Shown: positions 1 through 7,351 of the stretch, one piece after another
How positions within the stretch are numbered: position 1 is the first letter of the stretch
How the letters are laid out: each line of letters starts with the position of its first letter
Assembly (NCBI GenBank): GCA_964476595.1
Contig: CAYZCL010000065.1
Span: 1 to 21,423, forward strand
Length of the DNA: 21,423 nucleotides
Origin: JALSRD01 sp964476595
GTDB lineage: Bacteria > Desulfobacterota > Desulfobacteria > Desulfobacterales > JALSRD01
Reading direction: 5' to 3'
Made by a program: the position numbers and the translations under genes
The notes under the pieces: model-generated
What the model was told of the DNA's origin: nothing
Databases searched by the model: none
What the model saw: only the letters and a program-made list of their open reading frames with translations

Positions 1-60
1 TGAAAAAAGTGATTTTGAATCTATTGAAGTGAGATTTTTAGATACGGAACTTGTATCAAC
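1..60. other. AT-rich junction segment at the left edge
   Basis: The first roughly 58 bases are strongly AT-rich. From about base 60 the sequence changes abruptly to the GC-rich composition seen in the rest of the window. The segment contains a short inverted repeat, GATAC (41-45) and GTATC (53-57), next to the junction. It could be the end of an insertion sequence, another acquired segment, or an assembly join; the sequence alone does not decide between these. A plus-strand frame is open from base 2 to a stop at 101-103, but nothing in it is recognisable. Confidence 0.4.
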
Positions 61-125
61 ACCAGGCCCAGGGGGAACACCAGCCGGGCCAGGACCTTCT
101 TGAGCACGAACAGCAGCTCGGCCAT
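21..125 (-). pseudogene. Truncated N-terminus of a small membrane protein, possibly ElyC/SanA/YdcF family
   Basis: On the minus strand an ATG at 125 follows a very good ribosome binding site (GAGGAGG, about 3 bases upstream) and lies 13 bases after the phosphoglucomutase stop, so it looks like the next gene of that operon. It encodes MAELLFVLKKVLARLVFPLG and then a few hydrophobic residues. The frame then enters the AT-rich left-edge segment at about base 60 and stops at 21-23 after 34 codons. A short basic stretch followed by a hydrophobic helix is typical of the N-terminus of ElyC/SanA/YdcF (DUF218) envelope proteins, but too little remains for a firm family call. The gene seems interrupted by whatever lies at 1-60. 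Confidence 0.35.
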
Positions 126-138
126 GGCCTCCTCGTGC

Positions 139-1790
139 CTACACCCCGGCGGCGCGGAAGGCCGCGGCCACGATCTGCTGCGCCTCGGCCAGGATCTGGC
201 GCAGGTGTTCCTGGCTGCGGAAGCTCTCGGCGTAGATCTTGTAGATGTCCTCGGTGCCCGAGGGCCGGGCCGCGAACCTGCCGTGCCCGGTGATCACTTT
301 CAGGCCGCCGATGGGGGCCCGGTTGCCGGGCGCACGCGTCAGCTTGGCCACGATGGGGTCGCCGGCCAGGGTGTCGGCCGAAATCTGGTCGGCGCTCAGG
401 TTTTTCAGGACCGCCTTCTGCCCGGCATCGGCGGGCGCGTCCAACCGCTCGTAAAGCGGTTCTCCCAGTTCGCGGGTCAGCTCCCGGTAGTGCTCGGCCG
501 GATCACGGCCGTCCGCCGCCAGCATCTCGGCCGCCAGCAGCCCCATGATGAGGCCGTCCTTCTCGGTGGTCCACACCCGGCCGTCGCGGCGCAGAAAACA
601 GGCGCCCGCGCTCTCCTCCCCGCCAAAGGCGCAGGTGCCCTGCAGCAGGGCGTCCACGAACCACTTGAAGCCCACGGGCACCTCGTAGACCTCCCTTCGC
701 ATGCGGGCCGCCACGCGGTCGATCATGCTGCTGCTCACCAGCGTCTTGCCCACCCGGGCGTCGGCCGGCCACTCGCGGCGGCGCCGAAAGAGGTAGTCGA
801 TGGCCGCGCACAGGTAGTGGTTGGGGTTCATCAGGCCGCCGGCGGGAGTCACGATGCCGTGACGGTCGCTGTCGGGATCATTGCCGAAGGCCACGTCGAA
901 ACGGTCTTTGAGGGCGATCAGTCCGGCCATGGCGAAGGCGACGAGCAGTCCATGCGAATGCGGCCGTCGTGGTCCAGGGGCATGAAGGCGAAGGCCGGGT
1001 CCACGCGCTCGTTGACCACCTCGATGTTCAGGCCCCAGCGCTCGGCCACGCGGTGCCAGTAGTGCACCGCCGCCCCGCCCAGGGGGTCGACCCCGATGCG
1101 GATGCCGGCGGCGGCGACGGCCGGCATGTCCAGCACCTCGCCGAGGGCGTCCACGTAAGGCGTGGTGTAGTCCCAGGGCCGGGTGGTGTCGGCCCGCAGG
1201 GCGCGCTGGAAAGCCACGCGGCGGACGTCCCGGTTGCCCCGGCGCAGCAGTTCGTTGGCGCGCTGTTCGATGCGGCCGGTCACCTCGGCGCCGGCCGGAC
1301 CGCCGTGGGGCGGGTTGTACTTGATGCCGCCGTTGTCCGGCGGGTTGTGCGACGGGGTGATGATGATGCCGTCGGCCTTCCGGCCGCCGTGGGCACGGGC
1401 CCAGGACAGGATGGCGAAAGACAGCACCGGCGTGGGCGTGTAGCCGCGCCCCTCGTCGATCATGGCGGTGACACCGTTGGCCGCCAGCACCTCCAGCACG
1501 CTGGCGAACCCCGGCTCGGACAGGGCGTGGGTGTCCACGCCCACGAAGAGGGGACCGTCGATGCCCTCGGCGGCGCGGTACTCGCACACGGCCTGGCTGA
1601 TGGCCAGCACGTGGGCCTCGTTGAAGCTGCGCTTGAGGGACGACCCGCGGTGTCCCGAGGTGCCGAAGGATACCCGCTGGGCCGGGTCCCCGGGGTCCGG
1701 CGCCAGGGTGTAATAGGCGCTGACCAGGCGGGCGATGTTGGTCAGCGAAGAAGCGGGTGCCGGCCGTCCGGCGCCGGGATGCTGAGACAT
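139..1790 (-). pseudogene. pgm: Phosphoglucomutase (alpha-D-glucose-1,6-bisphosphate-dependent), frameshifted
   Basis: This gene encodes phosphoglucomutase of the alpha-D-phosphohexomutase superfamily, which interconverts glucose 1-phosphate and glucose 6-phosphate in the cytoplasm. Start is ATG at 1790, with CAGGAG about 8 bases upstream. The first frame gives 290 residues and contains the catalytic loop TPSHNP with the phosphoserine at residue 147 (codon 1350-1352; E. coli Pgm uses Ser146). It runs through MDCSSP and then hits a stop at 918. The continuation AMAGLIALKDRFDVAFGNDP is in another frame and runs to the stop at 139. It carries the metal loop GNDPDSDRHG, the sugar loop GGEESAGA and the phosphate-binding RPSGTEDIYK. 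One missing base in the Tyr/Phe codon after MDCSSP (about 934-936) explains the break. Restoring it gives about 550 residues, near the family length (E. coli 546). No other lesion is seen, so a recent mutation or a sequencing error are both possible. Confidence 0.9.
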
Positions 1791-2104
1791 GGGAGACTCC
1801 TGTTGGATCGGCGACGCGCGCATGGCGATCGGGTGCATCGCAAAACGAAGGCGGAAATCCCGGTTTATCGGGGTTTGCCGTTTCCATAACATCAAAACCG
1901 GGGCGGTGCAACCTGCGCACCGCCGCTTTTCTCCCGAACTTGCCAGCTGCCGCAAGAGGTCTTACGTTATTGGAAATGCCCGGCGGACCGGCGACCGTCT
2001 CCCGGCAACCGGCCGCCGACGGACCGGTACCCCCCGTAAACCAACCCGTTTCACACCGCACGGCGGCGGGATCCGCCGCCCGGGTGCACAAGGAGAGGGA
2101 AAAC
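1791..2104. other. Divergent intergenic region between pgm and the ADP-ribosylglycohydrolase gene
   Basis: This 314-base region separates two divergent genes and should hold both promoters. No convincing -35/-10 pair was found on either strand. The clearest structure is a GC-rich hairpin: GGCGGTGC at 1902-1909 and GCACCGCC at 1917-1924, with a 7-base loop, followed on the plus strand by GCTTTTC. It has the outline of a weak terminator or attenuator for a plus-strand leader, but the T-tract is short. The only other site is the ribosome binding site AAGGAGAGG just before 2105. Confidence 0.4.
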
Positions 2105-3013
2105 ATGGAGGACAACGCTCACGCCATGGTAATGGCCGCATTTGCCGCCGATTCGCTGGCCCTGGGAGTCCACTGGATCTACAACACCAACGTCATCGAC
2201 CGCAAGGTGGGACGGGTCGAGAAGCTGCTCAAGCCCATCGTGAAGTCCTGGCACCCCAACCGTGACCAGGGCGAATTCACCCACTACGGCGACCAGACGC
2301 TGGTACTGCTGGAGTCCGTGGCCGCCTGCGGCGCATTCGACCTGGCGGACTTCGCCCGCCGCTGGCAGGCGCTTTTCCAGGACTACGACGGCTACGTGGA
2401 CAAGGCCACCAAGGCCACCCTGCAGCATTTCGCCGAGGGCCGGGCACCCGAAGAGGCCGGGTCGGACTCGACGGACCTGGGGGGTGCCGCACGCATGGCA
2501 GCCCTGGGCTATCGCTATGGCCACGATGCCGAAGCATTCGCCCGCACGGCCGTGGCCCAGGCCCGCATGACCCACAACCACCCCCACGTACTGGCAAGTG
2601 CGGCGTTTTTCGCCCGGGTGACGGCCGCGGTCCTGGCGGGCCGCAAACCGGTCGATGCCGTGCAAAGGGCCGCAGGGGAAGCCTACGAGGAGGCTCCGGT
2701 GGGGCAGTGGGTGGAACAGGGCCTGGCCAGCACCGGCGGGGACACCCGCAAAACCATCGTCGATTTCGGGCAGGAGTGTGAAACCGAGGCCGCCTTTCCG
2801 GCCACCATCCACCTGATCGCCAAGTACGAAGACGACCTGAAAGAGGCGCTGGTGGAAAACGTCATGGCCGGCGGCGACTCCTCGGCCCGCGGCATGCTGG
2901 CCGCTATGGTGCTGACGGCCCGCCTGGGCTCCGACGCCATCCCGGCGGACTGGCTGGCGGACCTCAAGGCCCGCGTGCGCATCGAGGAACTGCTCTCGAA
3001 AATCCGGCCGTGA
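2105..3013 (+). CDS. ADP-ribosylglycohydrolase-family protein
   Basis: A 302-residue protein of the ADP-ribosylglycohydrolase (DraG/ARH) fold. Family members use two metals to remove ADP-ribose from proteins or small molecules. The start is ATG 2105 with AAGGAGAGG upstream. Visible family features are an N-terminal helix with ADSLALGVHWIY (about 15-26), where the family usually has a G-D-A-G pattern; THYGDQT (59-65), in place of the metal-binding T-D-D-T; and GGDSSARGM (256-264), in place of the second metal motif GGDTDT. Several metal-ligand aspartates are thus replaced, so the protein may be a divergent subgroup with altered activity. There is no signal peptide, so it is probably cytoplasmic. 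It lies 116 bases upstream of a radical SAM gene in the same direction; a functional link is not demonstrated. Confidence 0.8.
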   Translation: MEDNAHAMVMAAFAADSLALGVHWIYNTNVIDRKVGRVEKLLKPIVKSWHPNRDQGEFTHYGDQTLVLLESVAACGAFDLADFARRWQALFQDYDGYVDKATKATLQHFAEGRAPEEAGSDSTDLGGAARMAALGYRYGHDAEAFARTAVAQARMTHNHPHVLASAAFFARVTAAVLAGRKPVDAVQRAAGEAYEEAPVGQWVEQGLASTGGDTRKTIVDFGQECETEAAFPATIHLIAKYEDDLKEALVENVMAGGDSSARGMLAAMVLTARLGSDAIPADWLADLKARVRIEELLSKIRP

Positions 3014-3129
3014 GGCCCCGCAATGCCTGACGGCGGCGACCGACGACGTACGACGGGTATGCGGCGGCGAATGCCCGTCGCCGCGGCCAACCATGACCCG
3101 TTTCCCGGAAAGCGCCAGGTGTACGAGCA

Positions 3130-4746
3130 TTGACCACCGACATCGCCCTGATACAGCCGCCCATCCGCGACTTCTACCTGACGGCCAAACGCACCTTTCC
3201 CTACGGCCTGGCCTGCATCGCCGCCGCCCTGATGGACGGGGGCTTGTCCGTGGCGCTGATCGACGCGCTGGCCACCGCCAAATCCCGGCCCGTGGACCCG
3301 CCGCCGGAGATGCGCTACCTGGGGGACTTCTACGGCCGTGAGGACCGCTCGCCGTTCTGCCTTTTTCACCGCTATCGCCATTACGGCTACAGCTTCGAAC
3401 ACGTCGCCCGGCTGGCGGCCGCATCCGGGGCGCCCCTGATCGGCATCTCTTCGCTGTTCACGGCCTACAGCGCCGAGGCCCTGGAGACAGCCCGGGCCGT
3501 GCGGGCGGCCTGCCCCGGGGCGGCCATCGTGATGGGCGGCCACCACCCCACCGCCCTGTTCCGGGAAGTGCTGGACAGCGGGGCGGTCGATTTCGTGCTG
3601 CGCGGCGAGGGGGAGGCCGCGCTGCCGCAGCTGGCCGCGGCCCTGCGCGACGCAAGCCCGCTGGAGCGGGTTCCCGGGCTCTGCTATCGCCGAAGCAACG
3701 GCCAATGGCACATCGCCGCGCCTGCACTGATCCCGGACCTGGACGGCGTCCCCCCACCCGCGCTCGAACGGGTCAGACGCGACTTCTACCAGCGCCGCCG
3801 CCGCGGCAGCGTGGTGGTCACGACCAGCCGCGGCTGTCCCATGGGCTGCAGCTACTGCGTACTGGGTTCGAACACCTTCCCCTACCGGCGCAGGCGCGTG
3901 GCGGCCGTCATGGACGAGATCCGCACCGCGGTGGACGACTGGGGTGCCGGCTTCATCGATTTCGAGGATGAAAACCTCTCGCTGGACAGGAGCTGGTTCG
4001 CCGAACTGCTGGCACGCATCCGGCGGCGCTACGGCCGGCGCCTGGAACTGCGCGCCATGAACGGGCTTTTTCCGCCTTCCCTGGACGATGACCTGATCGG
4101 CGCCATGCAGGCCGCCGGCTTCCGCACCCTGAACCTGTCGCTGGGCACCTGTTCGCCAACCCAGCAGCGCAGGTTCCGCCGCCCGGACGTGCGGACCTCT
4201 TTCGAAAAGGCCGTCTTCGGCGCCCACCGCCGCGGCATGCGGTCGGTGGGGTACGTGATCGCGGCGGCGCCGGGGCAGCGGGCCGAAGACTCGCTGGACG
4301 ATCTGCTCTACCTGGCCCGCCTGCCCGTGCTGGCGGCCGTCTCGGTCTACTACCCCGCGCCGGGCAGCCGGGATTACGACCGCTGCCGTGAAAAGGGGCT
4401 TCTGCCGCCCCGTTTCAGCCTGATGCGTTCGTCGGCCCTGCCCATCGCAGACGTTACCTCCCGCCTGCAGGCCGTCACCCTGCTGCGCCTGTCGCGCCTG
4501 CTCAACTTCATGAAGCAGCTGGCGGACGGGGGCCAGGCCATCCCGCCGCCCCGCCCGCTGGAAAAGGGGGCCCGACTGTCCCCCGGGGACCGCGACAGGG
4601 CCGGCCGTCGGCTCCTGGCGGCCTGGCGGTACGACGGGCGCATTCGGGGCCTGGCCTCCGACGGACGGGTCTATGACCACCGGGTGGACGCGGCCCTTTC
4701 GCGGCGGTTCCTGGCGCGCCTGGACACGGGAAAAATCCGCGGCTGA
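3130..4746 (+). CDS. B12-binding-type radical SAM protein
   Basis: A 538-residue protein with an N-terminal cobalamin-binding-like Rossmann domain (about 1-185; ALIQPP near the start, GGHHP at 136-140, RGEGE at 158-162) and a radical SAM core beginning near residue 228. The core contains the iron-sulfur motif CPMGCSYC, with Cys236, Cys240 and Cys243 coordinating the 4Fe-4S cluster that cleaves S-adenosylmethionine. FIDFEDENLSLD (275-286) is the usual beta-strand motif after the cluster loop. The DxHxxG motif for base-off B12 is not seen, which is common in this superfamily. The start is a TTG at 3130; the protein matches its family from the first residues, and no in-frame ATG lies closer than codon 35. 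Substrate is unknown. Members methylate or rearrange lipids, tetrapyrroles and natural products. It is not followed by an obvious partner gene. Confidence 0.85.
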   Translation: MTTDIALIQPPIRDFYLTAKRTFPYGLACIAAALMDGGLSVALIDALATAKSRPVDPPPEMRYLGDFYGREDRSPFCLFHRYRHYGYSFEHVARLAAASGAPLIGISSLFTAYSAEALETARAVRAACPGAAIVMGGHHPTALFREVLDSGAVDFVLRGEGEAALPQLAAALRDASPLERVPGLCYRRSNGQWHIAAPALIPDLDGVPPPALERVRRDFYQRRRRGSVVVTTSRGCPMGCSYCVLGSNTFPYRRRRVAAVMDEIRTAVDDWGAGFIDFEDENLSLDRSWFAELLARIRRRYGRRLELRAMNGLFPPSLDDDLIGAMQAAGFRTLNLSLGTCSPTQQRRFRRPDVRTSFEKAVFGAHRRGMRSVGYVIAAAPGQRAEDSLDDLLYLARLPVLAAVSVYYPAPGSRDYDRCREKGLLPPRFSLMRSSALPIADVTSRLQAVTLLRLSRLLNFMKQLADGGQAIPPPRPLEKGARLSPGDRDRAGRRLLAAWRYDGRIRGLASDGRVYDHRVDAALSRRFLARLDTGKIRG

Positions 4747-4934
4747 AAGGGGGCGGCCGTAAAGGCCCATTCCACCGCCGCAGACCTCCCCGGCCGCCGC
4801 AAGGCATCCCGCCGGCCCCCTGTGAATCCCGCCTGGCCGGACCGAACCGGGCGCTGCCCGTGGCCGCCCCCGCGCGCTCTTCCCGCCAAACCCCGGGTCA
4901 TCTCCGAAAGTGACATTTTGGATGCCGCTCCATG

Positions 4935-4962
4935 TTGATATTTAGAACCAATGTGGTATGAA
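4935..4962 (+). promoter_or_regulatory. Candidate sigma-70 promoter for the DUF2062 gene
   Basis: TTGATA (4935-4940, five of six -35 consensus bases) is followed after 16 bases by TATGAA (4957-4962, four of six -10 bases). The expected start of transcription, about 4969, lies 75 bases before ATG 5043. The element overlaps the inverted repeat 4945-4978, which would suit repression. Confidence 0.45.
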
Positions 4963-4978
4963 ACGGGTTCATTGGTTC
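4945..4978. repeat. 9-bp inverted repeat overlapping the promoter
   Basis: GAACCAATG (4945-4953) and CATTGGTTC (4970-4978) are perfect reverse complements separated by 16 bases. The arms flank the -10 element, a layout common for operators. The right arm lies within a GGTTCATT tandem duplication. It could instead form a weak RNA hairpin, but only part of it would be transcribed from the proposed promoter. Confidence 0.5.
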
Positions 4979-5042
4979 ATTTTCCCGGGCGGACAGATTT
5001 GGGTTGACGGCAAACAGAGACAAGGGTCCTTACACAAACGGC

Positions 5043-5561
5043 ATGGAACGTCCCAAAATCAAAAGGCCCCGTTCGCTGAGGGAAGCCTACGACCGGTTCC
5101 TGAAAATCCGCGGCGAACCACGGGACATCGCCATGGGGTTCGCCTTGGGGCTCTTCGTGGGAATGACGCCCTTCATGGGCTTTCAGACCATCATCGTGCT
5201 GCCCCTGGCGGCGTTGTTCAAGGCCAACAAGATCTCGGCGGCCGCCGCCGTGTGGATCTCCAACCCACTGACGGCGCCGGTACTTTACGGCATCACTTAT
5301 TTCACCGGCGCCAAGCTGTTCGGCCTGTCCAGGATCGGTCCGCCGCCGCCCCACCTGGAGAACCTCTCCCTGCTGGACCTGCTCCACAAGGCACCCCACG
5401 TGCTGTACATGATGATCGTGGGCGGCGTGGTGCTGGGCATCCCCCTGGCTGTGGCCGGCTATTTCTTCGCCCTCAAAGCCGTGCGCAAATACCGCCAGGA
5501 CATCAAGCAGCGGCTGGCCCACCGCAAAGAAAAAAAGGCCGAACAGGACCCCCCCGCCTGA
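5043..5561 (+). CDS. DUF2062 integral membrane protein
   Basis: A small inner-membrane protein (172 residues from ATG 5043) of the DUF2062 family, whose function is not established. Family hallmarks are GLFVGMTPFMGFQT (36-49) and WISNPLTAPVLY (71-82). About three hydrophobic segments are visible (roughly 30-60, 66-90 and 119-145), with a basic N-terminus and a very charged C-terminal tail. A TTG at 5004 would add 13 residues in frame. I prefer ATG 5043 because the family match begins just after it and the TTG extension looks non-conserved, though neither site has a strong ribosome binding site. The gene converges with mltG, whose stop lies 37 bases away, with no evident terminator between them. 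Confidence 0.8.
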   Translation: MERPKIKRPRSLREAYDRFLKIRGEPRDIAMGFALGLFVGMTPFMGFQTIIVLPLAALFKANKISAAAAVWISNPLTAPVLYGITYFTGAKLFGLSRIGPPPPHLENLSLLDLLHKAPHVLYMMIVGGVVLGIPLAVAGYFFALKAVRKYRQDIKQRLAHRKEKKAEQDPPA

Positions 5562-5598
5562 GAGAGGACGGCTCAGCCCCGCATTTCCCTTCGACGTG

Positions 5599-6606
5599 CT
5601 ACCGGCCGCGCTGGTACCGGTTCACCGCGCGGTTATGCTCCCTGAGGGTCCGTGAAAACTGGTGGGTCCCGTCCTTGCGCGCCACGAAGTACAGGAAGTC
5701 GGTCTGCGCCGGGTACAGCACGGCCCGGAGGGCGGCCGCCCCCGGGTTGGCGATGGGGCCGGGGGGCAGTCCCCGGATGCGATAGGTGTTGTAAGGCGTT
5801 CTGGTCTTCAGATCCCGGCGCGTCAGGTTTCCGTTGAAATTCGGAATGGCGTAAATGACGGTGGGATCGCTCTCCAGGCGCATGCCCTTCTTCAGGCGGT
5901 TGAAAAACACCGAGGCGATCAGGGGCCGCTCCGCTGCGCTGCCGGTCTCCTTTTCGACGATGGAGGCCAGGGTGACCACCTGGTGCACGCTCAGGCCCAG
6001 TTCGCGGGCGCGCGCTTTCCAGGCGGGTGTGAATTCTTTCCAGAAACGTTCCACCATGGCGGCGACGATCTGCCGCGCGGTGACACCCCGGGCAAAGGCG
6101 TACGTGTCCGGGAAGAGGTAGCCCTCGAAAGTCTCTCCGGCGATGCCGTAACGCGCCGTCTCCCGGGAGTCGGTGGCGGCGCGGATGAAATCCCCGGCCG
6201 AGACCAGGGACGACTGCGCCAGCCGCTCGGCGATCTGGTAAAGGTTGAAGCCCTCCGGGATCGTCACCCGGTAGAGGTGCACGCGCCCTTCGGCCAGCAC
6301 GTCCAGCAGTTCCCGCGGCTTCATGGCCGCAGACAGCCGATACTCACCGGCCTTGATTTTCCGGTCGTATCCTTCCAGGCGCGCCAGCAGCTTGAGCCGC
6401 AAGGGGCTGTCCACGACGCCCCGCCGGTGGAGGTCCTCGACCAGTGCGCCGAAACTGCGTCCCGGCGCCACGGTGACCAGCGCCGTCACGTCCCCCTTCC
6501 CGCAGGGGCCCTGCAGGTAGCGCCGCACTTCGCTTCTGCCGTACCAGTATGCCCCCAGACCGAGGCCCAGCAGGACGACGAAAATAAAAAGCCAGGATTT
6601 CTTCAC
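5599..6606 (-). CDS. mltG: Endolytic murein transglycosylase MltG
   Basis: MltG (formerly YceG-like) is an inner-membrane lytic transglycosylase that cleaves nascent peptidoglycan and is thought to terminate glycan-chain growth. The 335-residue protein has one N-terminal TM helix (about 4-22) and a periplasmic remainder. LysM-like and YceG regions are followed by the catalytic motif ASIVEKET, in which Glu218 falls at the same number as the E. coli catalytic glutamate, then SDPTVIYA (246-253) and the signature YNTYRIRGLPPGPIANPG (272-289). Length matches the family. The start codon is GTG at 6606, preceded by GGAAGGCGG. In many bacteria mltG neighbours pabC or tmk-holB; here it stands alone, divergent from the kor operon. 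Confidence 0.95.
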   Translation of the reverse strand: MKKSWLFIFVVLLGLGLGAYWYGRSEVRRYLQGPCGKGDVTALVTVAPGRSFGALVEDLHRRGVVDSPLRLKLLARLEGYDRKIKAGEYRLSAAMKPRELLDVLAEGRVHLYRVTIPEGFNLYQIAERLAQSSLVSAGDFIRAATDSRETARYGIAGETFEGYLFPDTYAFARGVTARQIVAAMVERFWKEFTPAWKARARELGLSVHQVVTLASIVEKETGSAAERPLIASVFFNRLKKGMRLESDPTVIYAIPNFNGNLTRRDLKTRTPYNTYRIRGLPPGPIANPGAAALRAVLYPAQTDFLYFVARKDGTHQFSRTLREHNRAVNRYQRGR

Positions 6607-7139
6607 GATCCGCCTTCCGGGAATATGCGCCTTTCCGTCCCGCGGAAAGGGCCTGCCGCCGGCGCCGAACCGCCACCGGACCCGCGCACTATGCCAGAGC
6701 CGACGGTGCTTGTCAAAAACCCGCCGGAAACCTGTCTCCCCATGGCCGGGCGATCACGGGTCGCGTCCGACGCGGGTGCCGCCGGTGCCCATCGTCGTCC
6801 AGGTGCAGGCAGGCATCGTCCGGGCTCCGTGAGCCCCGGCGGGGACAGTTCGGCCGCCGGCGCTGAAAGGCCAAAACGCGCTGCGCTCAGACAGTTTGCC
6901 GTTGTTGACACGCCGCCGGCCCGCGCACCTTTTTCCCGCCGGTTCTCCAACCGTGCACAGACGGCGCCTGTCCCCCCTCCCGCGTTGGGACGGATCCGGA
7001 TGACGCCGGAAACAGGCAACACGTATGCGATCCACGACTTGCGCTCGTCCCGAGGGCGCCTCCGATTTCCCTTGACTTTCGCCGGCAAAGCCAATAAGCG
7101 GTTGATATCACGCTTCAACCTTATGAAGAGGACGACGGC
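6607..7139. other. 533-base divergent region between mltG and korD
   Basis: No gene is supported here. Open frames on both strands have unnatural composition and no family resemblance. The region should hold the promoters for mltG and korDABC. A TTGACT at 7072-7077 with a 17-base spacer points to TAAGCG (7095-7100), a poor -10, so the kor promoter is uncertain. A perfect TTGACA at 6905-6910 has no -10 partner. A small inverted repeat, CTTCA and TGAAG, lies at 7113-7128, just before the korD ribosome binding site (AGAGGA). Confidence 0.4.
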
Positions 7140-7343
7140 ATGGCCAAACCAAAACTGAAAGCACATCACATCAACCGGGAGTGGTGCAAGGGATGCGGCA
7201 TATGCGTGCATTTCTGCCCCACCCACGTCCTCGAACTCGACGACGAGGACAAGTCGGTGGCCGTGAGACTCGAGGACTGCATCTGCTGCATGCAGTGCGA
7301 GTTGCGCTGCCCGGACCTCGCCATAGAAGTGGAAACCGAATAG
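7140..7343 (+). CDS. korD: 2-oxoacid:ferredoxin oxidoreductase, delta (ferredoxin-like) subunit
   Basis: A 67-residue dicluster ferredoxin subunit. The first 4Fe-4S motif uses Cys16, Cys19, Cys22 and Cys26 followed by Pro27; the second uses Cys47, Cys50, Cys53 and Cys57 followed by Pro58. It carries electrons from the thiamine-bound reaction centre of the oxidoreductase to external ferredoxin. It starts at ATG 7140 after AGAGGA and is the first gene of the operon, only 8 bases before the alpha subunit. The order delta, alpha, beta, gamma is typical of 2-oxoglutarate (Kor) enzymes in anaerobes. An extra Cys49 sits inside the second motif. Confidence 0.9.
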   Translation: MAKPKLKAHHINREWCKGCGICVHFCPTHVLELDDEDKSVAVRLEDCICCMQCELRCPDLAIEVETE

Positions 7344-7351
7344 GATCTGCC

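Larger units (their letters stand above)
4747..5042. other. Intergenic region before the DUF2062 gene
   Basis: About 296 bases without a supported gene. The first 160 bases are very GC-rich and show no clear signal. The last 130 bases are lower in GC and hold a likely promoter (4935-4962), an inverted repeat (4945-4978) and a short tandem GGTTCATT duplication (4966-4981). No T-tract terminator for the radical SAM gene was found. Confidence 0.4.

Noticed and set aside
969..1889. Open plus-strand frame opposite pgm
   Set aside because: Pgm motifs on the minus strand explain this region; the plus frame has no recognisable domain.
2683..4770. 695-codon minus-strand frame opposite the radical SAM gene
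   Set aside because: The plus strand has the complete CxxxCxxC motif and B12-domain features; the minus frame is a GC shadow.
7072..7100. TTGACT with 17-base spacer to TAAGCG as the kor promoter
   Set aside because: The -10 hexamer is too poor to call a promoter; it is noted only in the intergenic entry.
6603..7226. 207-codon minus-strand frame between mltG and korD
   Set aside because: It overlaps the first codons of korD, starts with no convincing ribosome binding site and has Arg/Gly/Pro-rich shadow composition.
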